A DNA stretch of 64,000 nt from Rheinheimera sp. SA_1 (GCF_001669775.1 NZ_LXWK01000011.1:1240001-1304000); one strand, 5' to 3'; shown: positions 17,638 through 26,822, counted from the stretch's first letter. The notes: a model not told the origin generated them from the sequence alone. Numbers and translations: made by a program.

Positions 17638-18573
17638 ATGTCCGATCCGTTTTATCAGCTGCAGTGGCTACGTCTTGATCATGGCTTGACGCAGCAATCA
17701 CAAACTGAACTTTGGATCTGCCAGCTTCACTGCGCGGTTCCGTCCATCGCTGGCAATAAATGGTTAAAACTAAAGTATCACATCCAGCAAATACAACAAC
17801 ATAACAAAACCGGAATTCTGAGTTTTGGCGGTGCTTTCTCCAATCACTTGCTGGCACTGGCAGCGGCTGGTCAGCATTTTGGCTTTTCGACTGTGGGTGT
17901 GGTTCGAAGCCATCAGCCGGATCCGGCGAACCCAACACTGCAACAATGCCGGCAATTTGGCATGCAGCTGCAGTTTGTCAGCCCCGAACTTTATCAAACC
18001 AAAACTACTGCATTGACGCTGGCTGAGCTGCAACAACAGTATCCGGATTATTTAATTGTGCCCGAAGGCGGCACTTCCGCCACTGCGGTGCAAGGAGTGG
18101 CGGAATTACCGCTGGCCGCCACGCCAAACGGGCCGGCTGATTTGTTATGCTGTGCCAGCGCCAGTGGTGGCACTATCGCCGGTTTAATTGCCGGCAGCAA
18201 AGGCACCCCGGTGCTGGGCATTGCGGTGGTCAAAGATGCCAGCCTAAGCCAAAAAATCAGTGCGTTATTACCAGCACCAGCCGACCAATGGCACTGGCAG
18301 TTGCAGCCGGAACTGACAAATCGTGCTTACGGCAAATTTACCGCTGACACCTTACACACTTGTCTGGAGTTGGCAACGCAGCAGATTTACACCGAACCTG
18401 TGTATACCGGCAAAGCCCTGCACACCTTATTGCAGCTGCTGGCGCAAGGCGAACTAGCACAATATCGGCGTATCGCCTTTTTTCATACCGGTGGTTTGCA
18501 GGGGCTCGATGGCCTCAGATACCGCTCGTTAATCAGTGAAGCGCAATATCAACAGCTCAGGTTTGGCGGTTAA
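17638..18573 (+). CDS. PLP-dependent D-cysteine desulfhydrase / ACC deaminase family protein
   Basis: 311 residues. The family (fold type II PLP enzymes) includes D-cysteine desulfhydrase (DcyD/YedO) and 1-aminocyclopropane-1-carboxylate deaminase. The PLP lysine is in AGNKWLKLKYHI, near residue 41. SFGGAFSNHLLALAAAG is the carboxylate-binding Ser-Asn-His loop, and SASGGTIAGLI is the phosphate-binding glycine loop. It is probably a D-amino-acid beta-lyase, since true ACC deaminase needs specific extra residues I cannot confirm. It lies on the opposite strand between the MSHA operon and csrD, and is convergent with csrD. Confidence 0.85.
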   Translation: MSDPFYQLQWLRLDHGLTQQSQTELWICQLHCAVPSIAGNKWLKLKYHIQQIQQHNKTGILSFGGAFSNHLLALAAAGQHFGFSTVGVVRSHQPDPANPTLQQCRQFGMQLQFVSPELYQTKTTALTLAELQQQYPDYLIVPEGGTSATAVQGVAELPLAATPNGPADLLCCASASGGTIAGLIAGSKGTPVLGIAVVKDASLSQKISALLPAPADQWHWQLQPELTNRAYGKFTADTLHTCLELATQQIYTEPVYTGKALHTLLQLLAQGELAQYRRIAFFHTGGLQGLDGLRYRSLISEAQYQQLRFGG

Positions 18574-18624
18574 AGGGTCAGGCGACGAACTGCCGCTGCA
18601 AGCCTTCAACCTTTAATCCAAACC

Positions 18625-20274
18625 TCAAACCGGCTGATCCTGCGGAATAATCCGCGCCAGCGGCTGGCTGAAATAAAAGCCCTGCGCCCCACTGACACCC
18701 AGCTTTTTCAGTACCTGCCATTCCTGCTGATTTTCAACACCAGTCGCGATCACCTTCACCCCTTTGGCAAAATGACTGGCAATCAGACCACGAATAAACA
18801 ACTGCTGTTCCAGCTGCTGATCAAGCTGCCTGACCACCGACGGATGCAATTTAATCGCTTCAATTTGCAATTCATCAAGGTAGGGACATGTTTCAATCGT
18901 CAGGCCAACGTGATCCACAATCAGCGCAAAACCGAGTTTTTGCAGCTGAATCAGTTTCGGTTTGAGTTTTTTGTAATGTTTCTGCAGATGATATTCATCC
19001 AGTTCAAAGGCAAACTGGCCGGCTTGCAGCTGCTGGCTGTTAAGCATCTCCATTAACCATAAATGCCAGTCTTTGCTCAGCACCGTGTCCACCGACAAAT
19101 TAATACTGCAGCGGCTCTGACCAATATTCTCGGCCTGACACAATTTGGCGGTTTTTTGCAGCACAAACTGATCGATAGCCTGACTTAAGCCGCAATTGGC
19201 CGCCATCGGCAGAAAAACTGCAGCATTGAGCTTGTCACTTTCGCTGGTGTGCAACCGCACCAGCACTTCATGTTGAATGACATCATGTTGCTCCCACGAA
19301 AACACTGGCTGGAAGCTCAGTAAAAACCGCTGTTCTTTTAAGGCGTTGGTCAGTTCAGTCCGCCACCAGACCGAACCTTTAATTTTCGGTTTGTGGGTTG
19401 GATAAAACCCGTAAGCGGCATTCGGTCCTTGCAACTGCGCCGTTTTCAACGCCATATCGGCTTCGGCCATCACCTGATAAGCGCTTTGGCCGTGTTGGTA
19501 AATGACATAACCGATATGCAGCACATCAAAATCCGGATAATCGACAAAAAAGCTGGAGCGGCTCAAAATCGACGCCATCCGATCACCACAGGTTTCGGCA
19601 TCTTTTTGCTCCATGCCGGGCAACAACACCGCTAAATCATTTTCTGCTAAGCGCGCCAACACCGCCTGTGGCAGATGCGCGGTCAGCTGGGTCAGCAATT
19701 CAGCACAACCAGCCAGCCGTTGAACGGCGGTGATTGGATTGGTGTCCGTGCCAGGGTGGCTGATTTGGATCAGGAAAAACGCCCCAAACGGCGTTTCGTT
19801 GTTATCGACCAGATAATGCTGCAATTTGCTTTCAAAATAGATGCGGTTGCCAATCGCCAGATCGTGATCAATCAACCCTTGCACCCGCACCAGATGGCGG
19901 ATTTCCTGCTCCCGCCTGCTTAAAGCCTGTTGATTTTGCTGCAATACCAAGAGCTTGTCGGTCAGGCTGTCATCCTGCGCCAGCGGTAAATGCGAACCGG
20001 TCAGTAACTGATTGAGTTGGGTTTCAAACTGGCCAAAATCCTGTTGCAGCTGGGCTATTTTGCGTTGCCAGCGCATGGCCAGCCATAACGGCAGTAGCAG
20101 CAGCATATTCAGCGCCGCGTACAGCAGCGCCGTGACCAATAGTGAAGCCGGAGTTGGAATGTTAAAGGAAATCAATGCTGACAACGCCAATAGCAGCCCG
20201 TTGAATGCCAAAAGAGCCAGTACAAAAGGCCAGGCCGGGTGGGCTTGCCGGAACAAATTCTGCAGTCGCTTCAC
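18625..20274 (-). CDS. csrD: CsrD/MshH-like degenerate GGDEF-EAL regulator
   Basis: 549 residues. CsrD (MshH in MSHA-carrying bacteria) targets the small RNAs CsrB/C for RNase E decay and so frees CsrA. Two N-terminal membrane helices (about 15-37 and 43-66) are followed by a coiled coil, a degenerate GGDEF domain (RLAENDLAVLLPG stands where GGDEF should be) and a degenerate EAL domain (HEVLVRL in place of EALLR). The missing catalytic residues fit a non-enzymatic role. It is about 100 residues shorter than E. coli CsrD, mainly in the periplasmic part. Location next to an MSHA locus supports the MshH assignment. Confidence 0.85.
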   Translation of the reverse strand: MKRLQNLFRQAHPAWPFVLALLAFNGLLLALSALISFNIPTPASLLVTALLYAALNMLLLLPLWLAMRWQRKIAQLQQDFGQFETQLNQLLTGSHLPLAQDDSLTDKLLVLQQNQQALSRREQEIRHLVRVQGLIDHDLAIGNRIYFESKLQHYLVDNNETPFGAFFLIQISHPGTDTNPITAVQRLAGCAELLTQLTAHLPQAVLARLAENDLAVLLPGMEQKDAETCGDRMASILSRSSFFVDYPDFDVLHIGYVIYQHGQSAYQVMAEADMALKTAQLQGPNAAYGFYPTHKPKIKGSVWWRTELTNALKEQRFLLSFQPVFSWEQHDVIQHEVLVRLHTSESDKLNAAVFLPMAANCGLSQAIDQFVLQKTAKLCQAENIGQSRCSINLSVDTVLSKDWHLWLMEMLNSQQLQAGQFAFELDEYHLQKHYKKLKPKLIQLQKLGFALIVDHVGLTIETCPYLDELQIEAIKLHPSVVRQLDQQLEQQLFIRGLIASHFAKGVKVIATGVENQQEWQVLKKLGVSGAQGFYFSQPLARIIPQDQPV

Positions 20275-20353
20275 GCCATTCTCCTGTAGTTATCATCACA
20301 GTGTTAGCGCAGAGGTATGCTTTGTCGAGGCGGTCAGGGAAAAATCGTCTACC

Positions 20354-20384
20354 AAAAAAAAACCAGTCGACTCGACCGACTGGC
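20354..20384 (-). terminator. Rho-independent terminator after the symporter gene
   Basis: The stem CCAGTCG (20363-20369) pairs with CGACTGG (20377-20383) around a 7-base loop. On the minus strand it is followed by nine T residues; on the plus strand by CTTTTT. It lies 32 bases past the stop of the symporter gene at 20416 and should end that transcript. It could also act in the other direction. Confidence 0.85.
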
Positions 20385-20415
20385 TTTTTCAAAAAGCGCT
20401 GCTGAACATCGGCAA

Positions 20416-21813
20416 TCAGTGCTGCTGGATTCTCTGCCAGTAAGCCTGCAAATCTGCCTTCACTTCAGGTAATAACAAATACAGCGCCAAAATATTCGGT
20501 ACTGCCATCAGGAAAATCATCGAGTCGATAAAATCGAACACTGCCAAGACGTTCGGCACCGCGCCCATTGCCACCACTGAGCAAATCAGCACCTTGTATA
20601 AACCGATACTGGCTTTGTGTTCGCCGAACAAATAACCCCAGCCTTTTTGGCCATAATAGGCCCAGCTAACCACCGTCGAATAACCAAAGAGTAATAATGC
20701 CACCATGAGCACCAGCGGAAACCAGTCAAACACCGAGGCAAAAGCCACCGAGGTGAGTTGCACACCATCAAGGCCGGATTGCAGATAACTGCCGGTGATA
20801 ATAATCACCAGTGCCGAAATGGTACAAATCACCACAGTATCAATAAACGGCTCTAGCAAGCCGACAAAACCTTCAGAAACCGGGTCATTGGTGCGCGCTG
20901 CCGAATGGGCAATCGGCGATGAACCGATACCAGCTTCGTTGGAATAAGCTGCGCGGCGAAAGCCCTGGATCAACACGCCGATCACACCGCCGTATGCAGC
21001 TTCCGGTGCAAAAGCCCCTTTGAGAATGGTCCAAAGAGCCGCCGGAATGTCTTGCCAATGCAGGCCAATAATCACCAAAGCTGCGCTCAGGTAAATGCCG
21101 CACATTAAGGGCACCAGCTTGCTGGTGACCCGGGCAATACTTTTTATGCCACCAACAATCACCAGACCAACCAACAGCGCGTACACAATGCCAAAAACCC
21201 ATGCATTATCAAAACCTGTGACGGTTTTTACCTGCACAAACCCTTGATTGACATGCACAAAACCGGCGGAGCCAAACACGCAGGCCACCGCAAAAAAGCC
21301 CGCCAGAAACTTGCCGGTGCGCGGCAGGTTATATTTTTCCAGTGCCGCTTTGATGTAATACATCGGCCCGCCAGACACTGTGCCATCGGGTTGAATTTCC
21401 CGGTATTTCACTGCCAGTGTACATTCAACAAATTTGGTGGTCATGCCGAGAAACCCGGCCACGATCATCCAGAAGGTTGCGCCGGGTCCACCCAGAGTTA
21501 TAGCAACTGCGACACCGGCGATATTACCGGTGCCAACGGTGCCGGACAGCGCCGCCGATAACGCCTGAAACTGGCTGATTTCGCCTTTATCTTCCGGCTT
21601 GGCATATTTACCACGCACCACGGCTATCGCATGACGAAAACCACGAATATTGATAAAACCCAGGTAAAAGGTGAACACAATAGCGCCACACATCAGCCAC
21701 AACACCGTGACTGGAATGGCGACCCCCTGCAGATTAAAGGAATAAAAAACCACACTGGCAAGGGCGGAACTCAGCTGTTCAAAAGCCTGCTGGAAGCTAA
21801 AATCGCTGGACAT
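20416..21813 (-). CDS. Sodium:alanine/glycine symporter (AgcS family)
   Basis: 465 residues from the ATG at 21813; a GTG ten codons earlier is possible but less likely. The protein is an inner-membrane transporter with about 10-11 helices. Family motifs visible are LSGTVGTGNIAGVAVAI (substrate and Na+ site), GPGATFWMIVAGFLGM, YREIQPDGTVSGGPMYYI and FRRAAYSNEAGIGSSPIAHS. It imports alanine or glycine with sodium. No riboswitch structure is evident in the 170 bp upstream; a small hairpin with arms GCATA/TATGC lies there. Confidence 0.93.
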   Translation of the reverse strand: MSSDFSFQQAFEQLSSALASVVFYSFNLQGVAIPVTVLWLMCGAIVFTFYLGFINIRGFRHAIAVVRGKYAKPEDKGEISQFQALSAALSGTVGTGNIAGVAVAITLGGPGATFWMIVAGFLGMTTKFVECTLAVKYREIQPDGTVSGGPMYYIKAALEKYNLPRTGKFLAGFFAVACVFGSAGFVHVNQGFVQVKTVTGFDNAWVFGIVYALLVGLVIVGGIKSIARVTSKLVPLMCGIYLSAALVIIGLHWQDIPAALWTILKGAFAPEAAYGGVIGVLIQGFRRAAYSNEAGIGSSPIAHSAARTNDPVSEGFVGLLEPFIDTVVICTISALVIIITGSYLQSGLDGVQLTSVAFASVFDWFPLVLMVALLLFGYSTVVSWAYYGQKGWGYLFGEHKASIGLYKVLICSVVAMGAVPNVLAVFDFIDSMIFLMAVPNILALYLLLPEVKADLQAYWQRIQQH

Positions 21814-21985
21814 CTGGAAATCTCTGGCTGCAAAAAGCAGCACATTAGCATAGATAAATATGCTTTGGCTGTAGCATTATTGGTCAGATTAAACGATTTG
21901 GTTATAAAAAATACGACGTCGCTGGTTCATCCCGCGCGGTGGTGTATCTGGCGCAGAATGCTGGTTACAACCTTTGCCGCAGCCT

Positions 21986-22384
21986 TTATGATTCGCGGTC
22001 TGACACCTGATAAATTTCCAGCGGTAAACCATCCGGATCAGCGAAAAAGGTAAAAGCAGCACCGGTGTAAGGGTCAATCCGGATGGGCTCTACTGCAATG
22101 CCGGCTTGTTGCAGCCACTCGACGGTTTTTGCCACATCGAGCACAGCAAAACTCAGATGCCGCAGCCCCTGTGCCTCAGGTTTGCTTGGCCTTGGCGGTG
22201 CGCCGACAAAGGAGAATAATTCCAACTGACTGCCATCCGGCAACTGTAAATCCAGCTTGTAGGATTGACGTTCAGCGCGGTAGTTTTCGGCCAGAATTTT
22301 CAGCCCGAGTAGTTCGCTGTAGAAGTGTTTTGAACGCTGATAATCAGCGCAGATAATCGCCACATGATGGATCGCAAGTAACAT
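21986..22384 (-). CDS. VOC-family metalloprotein (YaeR/GloA2-like)
   Basis: 132 residues, one VOC module pair (beta-alpha-beta3 twice). The opening IHHVAIICADYQRSKHFYSELLG and the end FFADPDGLPLEIYQV are typical of the YaeR (GloA2) subgroup. Metal ligands expected are His at 7, Glu at 55 (QLELFSF), His near 75 (LRHLSFAV) and Glu near 124 (LPLEIYQ). The reaction is not established for this subgroup; a glyoxalase-like isomerase is one option. It is 22 bp from the next upstream gene, so the two are probably co-transcribed. Confidence 0.85.
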   Translation of the reverse strand: MLLAIHHVAIICADYQRSKHFYSELLGLKILAENYRAERQSYKLDLQLPDGSQLELFSFVGAPPRPSKPEAQGLRHLSFAVLDVAKTVEWLQQAGIAVEPIRIDPYTGAAFTFFADPDGLPLEIYQVSDRES

Positions 22385-22406
22385 AAATTCCTATCATTTT
22401 TCAGAC

Positions 22407-23243
22407 TTAACAAGCAGAAACCGCACAGTCCGGTACTTTGGTTGCCAGCACCATGCCCGGATATTTCGCGTACAAATTGTGTAATTCCCCCTGTTTTAAC
22501 AACAGCTTAAATTGCTGATCCCAAAAACGTTTTAGCTGCAACCCTTTGGCAGAACGGGGAAAACCAACATAGACCGGCAGCTGCAGGATTTCGCTTTGCT
22601 GTAGTTTTAGCTGTTGCAGCTTGGTCAGCGATTCCACGATTTCCAGATCGGATTGCTCAGCCAGATACACATCCACCCGACCGTTTTTCACCAGATCCAA
22701 TCCCTGCGCAACGTCGGCCACTTCATAACCTTGCACGTCCAGCCCAATCGCCTGGCCATAGTTGTACGCCAGATCCCAGGCCAGTCGATACTTTGCAAGC
22801 TGAGCCAGTGTCAATGGCTGCGTGGCATTGGCAGGTAGCAAATTGTCCCGATAAACCGCAACGATGGTATCCGCATCAATCGGATATTCTGACAACAACA
22901 GTTGTTTACCATCCACCCGCGTGACCGCCAGCACTAATTCTGCTTGCTGTTTCTGTACCAGAATCACCGCGCGGCTGAAATTACTGAACTGAATTGCCAG
23001 CTGATAATGCGTCAGCGGCAACACCAGTTGCACCAGTTCAAAATAACCGCCGCTATGATCAGCGTTGGTGTAACCTGGCCATTGCTTGGTGACCAACCGC
23101 ACCGGTTCAGCGGCAGCTGCGGTTGCCAACAAACCGAACCAACAGACGATCAAGACAGACCTCAGCCCGGCTGAGATGCGCGGCAACACCGACCAGCTTA
23201 ACAACCCGATCGGCAGTACTGATCTTAATTGCACCTGAAACAT
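22407..23243 (-). CDS. Periplasmic solute-binding-like protein (SBP family 3 fold)
   Basis: 278 residues. A long basic n-region precedes the signal helix (VLIVCWFGLLATAAAAEP), so the mature protein starts near residue 46. The rest follows the bilobed amino-acid-binding protein plan (VRLVTKQWPGYT, GGYFELVQLVLP, KNGRVDVYLAEQSDLEIV). No permease or ATPase gene is near. Such orphan binding proteins are common in this group and may act as sensors or scavengers; the ligand is unknown. The C-terminus CAVSAC has two cysteines that may pair. Confidence 0.7.
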   Translation of the reverse strand: MFQVQLRSVLPIGLLSWSVLPRISAGLRSVLIVCWFGLLATAAAAEPVRLVTKQWPGYTNADHSGGYFELVQLVLPLTHYQLAIQFSNFSRAVILVQKQQAELVLAVTRVDGKQLLLSEYPIDADTIVAVYRDNLLPANATQPLTLAQLAKYRLAWDLAYNYGQAIGLDVQGYEVADVAQGLDLVKNGRVDVYLAEQSDLEIVESLTKLQQLKLQQSEILQLPVYVGFPRSAKGLQLKRFWDQQFKLLLKQGELHNLYAKYPGMVLATKVPDCAVSAC

Positions 23244-23310
23244 CGTCGTCGTCCGGCAAGAGGAGCATCCTTCAAGCCTAGCTTAAATCACCCGCCTTGC
23301 CCGAACCGTT

Positions 23311-24504
23311 TCAGGACTTTGCATGTGCTTCGACTGCACGCCACACCCGCAGTAAATTGCCGGACATAATTTTTTCAATATCGGCTTCGCTGTAACCACG
23401 GCGCAGTAATCCTGCGATCAGATTCGGGTAGGTCGAGACATCTTTTAAGCCTTCGGGCAACGAATCACCCACGCCATCGTAGTCTGAACCGATGCCGACG
23501 TAGTCTACGCCGACTAACTTGGTGACGTAATCGATGTGATCCAGCACCGTATCGACGTTGGCAAACGGATACGGGTGTTGCTTCAGATAAGCCGCCCGAA
23601 AGCTTTTTTCATCGGTGCCTTTAGGCGCCGCCGCTAGTGCCGCTTTAAATTGCAAACCCCATTGATTGGCCTGTGACACCACAAAAGACGAGCCGAAGTT
23701 AATCTGGATCACACCGCCGTTTTTGGCCAGCGCCTGCACCATGGCGTCATCCATATTGCGTTCAAAGCCAGGGACAAAGGCCCGCAGCGACGAATGTGAT
23801 GCGATCACCGGCGTTTTGGTTAATTTAATCACCTGATAAAACGCCTGATCCGACACATGCGAAATATCGATCATCATACCCAGCCGGTTCATCTCGGCGA
23901 CAACTTGTTCGCCAAACGGGCTTAAGCCCTGCCAGCGCCGGCGTAAATCGTAACTGGAATCGGCGATATGGTTACTTTCAGAGTGCGCCAGGGTGATATA
24001 GCGAATACCCCGCTGATAAAAGTGCTGCAAATTTTCAAGCTTACCTTCAATCGGCGTGCCGTTTTCCATCCCCAACGCCAGCGAAATTTTGCCTTGCTTA
24101 AAGTGGTTCGCCAAATCGGTTGAATGATAAGCCATGGCAAATTTATCCGGCGCCCGGCCAACGATGGCTTCCATGCTGTCAATCAGTTGATTGGCCAGCA
24201 GATAACCACCGCCTTTTTTCTCCAGCGACGATGGGATATACACCGACATAAAAGGCGCATTCAGCCCACCAGCTTTGGCCCGAGGATAATCAAATTCACC
24301 GCCCGGCGCACTGACCGACACGTCTTCCCATTTGTCTTTTAAGCGATACGGGACGTCGATATGGGTATCAACAATCAGTAGCTGTTGTGCCAGTTGCTGC
24401 GCACGGGTTGCCGGATCGGTGGCCGCAACGCTGCTTGGGGTGGAGCTACATCCGGCCAGCAACAACAGGCTGGCGCAGGTCATCAATGAAGTATGGTGTT
24501 TCAA
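23311..24504 (-). CDS. Membrane dipeptidase lipoprotein (peptidase M19)
   Basis: 397 residues. Lipobox LLAGC (Cys 19) predicts an outer-membrane or periplasmic lipoprotein. Renal-dipeptidase motifs are clear: VDTHIDVPYRL (metal His-x-Asp), ALGMENGTPIEG (bridging Glu), ITLAHSESNHIADSS, MIDISHVSD and ASHSSLRAF (two metal His), and YVGIGSDYDGVGD. It cleaves dipeptides, often with a D-residue or dehydro-residue. The start is a TTG at 24502-24504. It has AAGGA eight bases upstream and supplies the basic n-region KHH, whereas the first ATG (24483) would give an uncharged leader. Confidence 0.92.
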   Translation of the reverse strand: MKHHTSLMTCASLLLLAGCSSTPSSVAATDPATRAQQLAQQLLIVDTHIDVPYRLKDKWEDVSVSAPGGEFDYPRAKAGGLNAPFMSVYIPSSLEKKGGGYLLANQLIDSMEAIVGRAPDKFAMAYHSTDLANHFKQGKISLALGMENGTPIEGKLENLQHFYQRGIRYITLAHSESNHIADSSYDLRRRWQGLSPFGEQVVAEMNRLGMMIDISHVSDQAFYQVIKLTKTPVIASHSSLRAFVPGFERNMDDAMVQALAKNGGVIQINFGSSFVVSQANQWGLQFKAALAAAPKGTDEKSFRAAYLKQHPYPFANVDTVLDHIDYVTKLVGVDYVGIGSDYDGVGDSLPEGLKDVSTYPNLIAGLLRRGYSEADIEKIMSGNLLRVWRAVEAHAKS

Positions 24505-24573
24505 GAGAATCGTCCTTTAATCAAGAAGTTATAAGTTCAAAATGCTGCATCAGTTGTGTTGCTGTTATCGTCG

Positions 24574-25398
24574 TTATTGTTTGGTATTTTTGCTCGGCAG
24601 CTCCAGCTTAAACTGCTGTTTTAATACGGTCGCAAGTTCGCCCTCAGCCACCGGCGTTACTGTGACTTTTCCTTGCTGCCATACTTTTAATTCATTGCCG
24701 ACCAGCATGGTGCGCCCTGTCGCATGTTGCTGAATAACCAGATATTTCTGCACAAAGATGGTGTCAGGATGGGTTGAATTTAGGTAATTCGCTGGCATAA
24801 AGTCAATCCAGTCAGCCGGATACAAATCGAAGCCATATTGGCTGACCCACTGCTCATCCAGTTTTGCCTGCAACACATATTCGCCGCTGGTTGGCGAAAT
24901 CAGCCGGAAACAATCAAAATCCTGGGTTTGTGGCAGATTCAGCTGCGACAACGCTACCGGTGCTCTTAAACCGTAACTGCCAAAGCCCAGGTCACACAAC
25001 CATTGTTCACCTTGCACTTTCACAATCAGTGCCATATGAGTTTTAGGACGACGCATCGGGTAAAACATCGGCCGGCAGAACACAAATTGATAATCGATGC
25101 CAATTGCGGTCAACGCCATCGCAAACAAGGCATTCACTTCGTAGCAATAACCACCACGACAGGCTTCGCCATCGTCACCGATAATTTTGCTGACTATATC
25201 TTCCGGCAGCAACGACACAATTTTTCCGGCCTGCACATCCAGATTTTCAAACGGCACCGAGCGTAATTGATGCTGCATCAGTGCTTTCACTGTCGCACTA
25301 TTTGCAGCCAAAGTAGCAGCCAAAGCATCGGCGGCAACATCGCCCTCAAAGCCAATCCGCTTTAAATACAAATCCAACTGAAAATTACTGGCGTGCAT
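24574..25398 (-). CDS. Arylamine N-acetyltransferase
   Basis: 274 residues from the ATG at 25398 (MHASNFQLDLYLKRIGF), with GGGGA upstream. The frame stays open for 16 further codons into a palindromic repeat, but that extension (starting at a TTG, giving MTLTP) is not protein-coding in my view. The catalytic triad is visible: Cys85 in RGGYCYEVN, His121 in KTHMAL and Asp136 in CDLGFG. The enzyme moves acetyl from acetyl-CoA to arylamines or hydrazines in the cytoplasm. Length matches bacterial NATs (about 270-280). Confidence 0.95.
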   Translation of the reverse strand: MHASNFQLDLYLKRIGFEGDVAADALAATLAANSATVKALMQHQLRSVPFENLDVQAGKIVSLLPEDIVSKIIGDDGEACRGGYCYEVNALFAMALTAIGIDYQFVFCRPMFYPMRRPKTHMALIVKVQGEQWLCDLGFGSYGLRAPVALSQLNLPQTQDFDCFRLISPTSGEYVLQAKLDEQWVSQYGFDLYPADWIDFMPANYLNSTHPDTIFVQKYLVIQQHATGRTMLVGNELKVWQQGKVTVTPVAEGELATVLKQQFKLELPSKNTKQ

Positions 25399-25423
25399 CA
25401 AGTTCCCCAATTCAAGTAAATCT

Positions 25424-25493
25424 GTTAATTCCGGGGTCAGAGTCAATTGTTAACAGAAATCTGTTAACAATTGACTCTGACCCCGGAATTAAC
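25424..25493. repeat. Perfect 33-bp palindrome (GGGGTCAGAGTCAATTG family, copy 1)
   Basis: Left arm 25424-25456 and right arm 25461-25493 are exact reverse complements around the loop AAAT. The core GGGGTCAGAGTCAATTG, followed by TTAAC, recurs at 30717-30765 and 46203-46255. It stands between divergent genes, only 26 bp upstream of the acetyltransferase start. It can form a very stable cruciform or RNA hairpin but has no T-run. I infer a non-autonomous repeat moved by a REP-associated (Y1) transposase encoded elsewhere. Confidence 0.9.
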
Positions 25494-25572
25494 AAACTCG
25501 TAGTGAAAATTACCCTGCCGGGCTGCTATATGCCATGATAAGGTAAAAGCGTGATTTCAGGGAACCAGCCAG

Positions 25573-26778
25573 ATGCCGCAATACCGTCGTTTTACCGCAG
25601 AAGATGCCATTCAATTTGCCAATCAGCACAGTGAGTTATTTGGTGAACACAGCAAACTCACTGCGGTGAGCTTTGGCGATAATCATATGAATCAGGTGTT
25701 TCGGGTAAAAAACCAGTTTAATACCAGCCTGATTGTGAAACAGGCGCTGCCATTTGCGCGGGGACTGAGCGATCGCTGGCCGCTGACGCTAGATCGCAGC
25801 CGGATTGAAGCACAGGCACTGCAAAACTTTGCTAAAGCCGCGCCGCTGTTAGTGGTCGAAGTGCTGCATTACGACGTTGATCTGGCGGCGATGTTACTGG
25901 AAGATTTGGATCACTTAACTTTACTCAGCACCGCGCTCACCGAAGGGCGGCAGTTTCAACAGCTTGGCTCACAACTGGCTGAATTTATTGTCAATGCTGG
26001 TTTTGCCAACAGCGATTTTTCGTTAGATTTGGCTGCCAAAAAGTCAAAGCAAATTCAGTTTCTAAACCCGGAACCGCTGCAAATCAGTAAAGATTTATTA
26101 TTCAACGACCCTTTTAGCAATAACGAACGTAATCAAATCGATGCCAGTTTATACCCACTGGCACAACATATTTGGCTGGATGAACAGTTGCAGGCGAAAG
26201 TCGCCGCATTGGCCGCCAGTTTTCGCAGCAAACCCCAGACTTTGGTGCACGGTGATTTAAACAGCAGCAGTATTTTCGCAACCGCTGATCAGCTCAAAGT
26301 GATTGATGCCGAATTTACTGGTTTTGGCCCCTTTGGGCTGGACGCCGGTTTGTTTATCGGCAGTTTAATGCTGCATTATTGTCTGGCACCGGCGCTGCAA
26401 CCTGATCAAAGCAAAGCCAAAGATCAACAAAACTACCTGCACAATCAAATCAAGTTATTCTGGCAGCAGTTCCAGCGGCAGTTTTTACAAATTTGCCGGC
26501 AACAATGCCGCGATCCGTTGTTTGGTAACGAGTTGTATCAACAGCAGTTTGTTGCTGATGTGCTGCGTGACTTAACCGGTTATGCCGGATGTGAACTGAT
26601 CCGGCAAGTGATTGGTACTTTCCGCTCACCGGTACTGTCCACCATCAAATCACCCGCCATGCGGCTGCAGGTTAGTCAGCATGCGTTAACCCTGGGTCAA
26701 CGATTAATACTACAACACCAGCAGGTGAGTTCTATCGACCAGCTGCTTAGCTGGCTGCCAACCGGTAGCCCGCAATAG
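25573..26778 (+). CDS. MtnK-like 5-methylthioribose kinase homologue
   Basis: 401 residues, aminoglycoside-phosphotransferase-like kinase fold. MtnK phosphorylates 5-methylthioribose in methionine salvage. Supporting motifs: GDNHMNQVFRV (glycine loop), LIVKQALP (ATP lysine), DRWPLTLDRSRIEAQAL, the catalytic loop HGDLN at 226-230 and IDAEFTGFGPFGLDAG (metal DxE region). Departures from the usual MtnK are notable: the catalytic loop reads HGDLNSSS where HGDLHTGS is expected, and the C-terminal third is divergent. No mtnA or other salvage genes are adjacent. It may therefore use another sugar; the kinase fold itself is secure. Confidence 0.8.
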   Translation: MPQYRRFTAEDAIQFANQHSELFGEHSKLTAVSFGDNHMNQVFRVKNQFNTSLIVKQALPFARGLSDRWPLTLDRSRIEAQALQNFAKAAPLLVVEVLHYDVDLAAMLLEDLDHLTLLSTALTEGRQFQQLGSQLAEFIVNAGFANSDFSLDLAAKKSKQIQFLNPEPLQISKDLLFNDPFSNNERNQIDASLYPLAQHIWLDEQLQAKVAALAASFRSKPQTLVHGDLNSSSIFATADQLKVIDAEFTGFGPFGLDAGLFIGSLMLHYCLAPALQPDQSKAKDQQNYLHNQIKLFWQQFQRQFLQICRQQCRDPLFGNELYQQQFVADVLRDLTGYAGCELIRQVIGTFRSPVLSTIKSPAMRLQVSQHALTLGQRLILQHQQVSSIDQLLSWLPTGSPQ

Positions 26779-26822
26779 TTCGGAATCATCGCCCTTGATC
26801 AGCAGGGCACAAGGAGTTTCAG

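Noticed and set aside
21814-21985. Glycine or other riboswitch before the alanine/glycine symporter
   Set aside because: I see only a small hairpin and none of the conserved glycine aptamer features.
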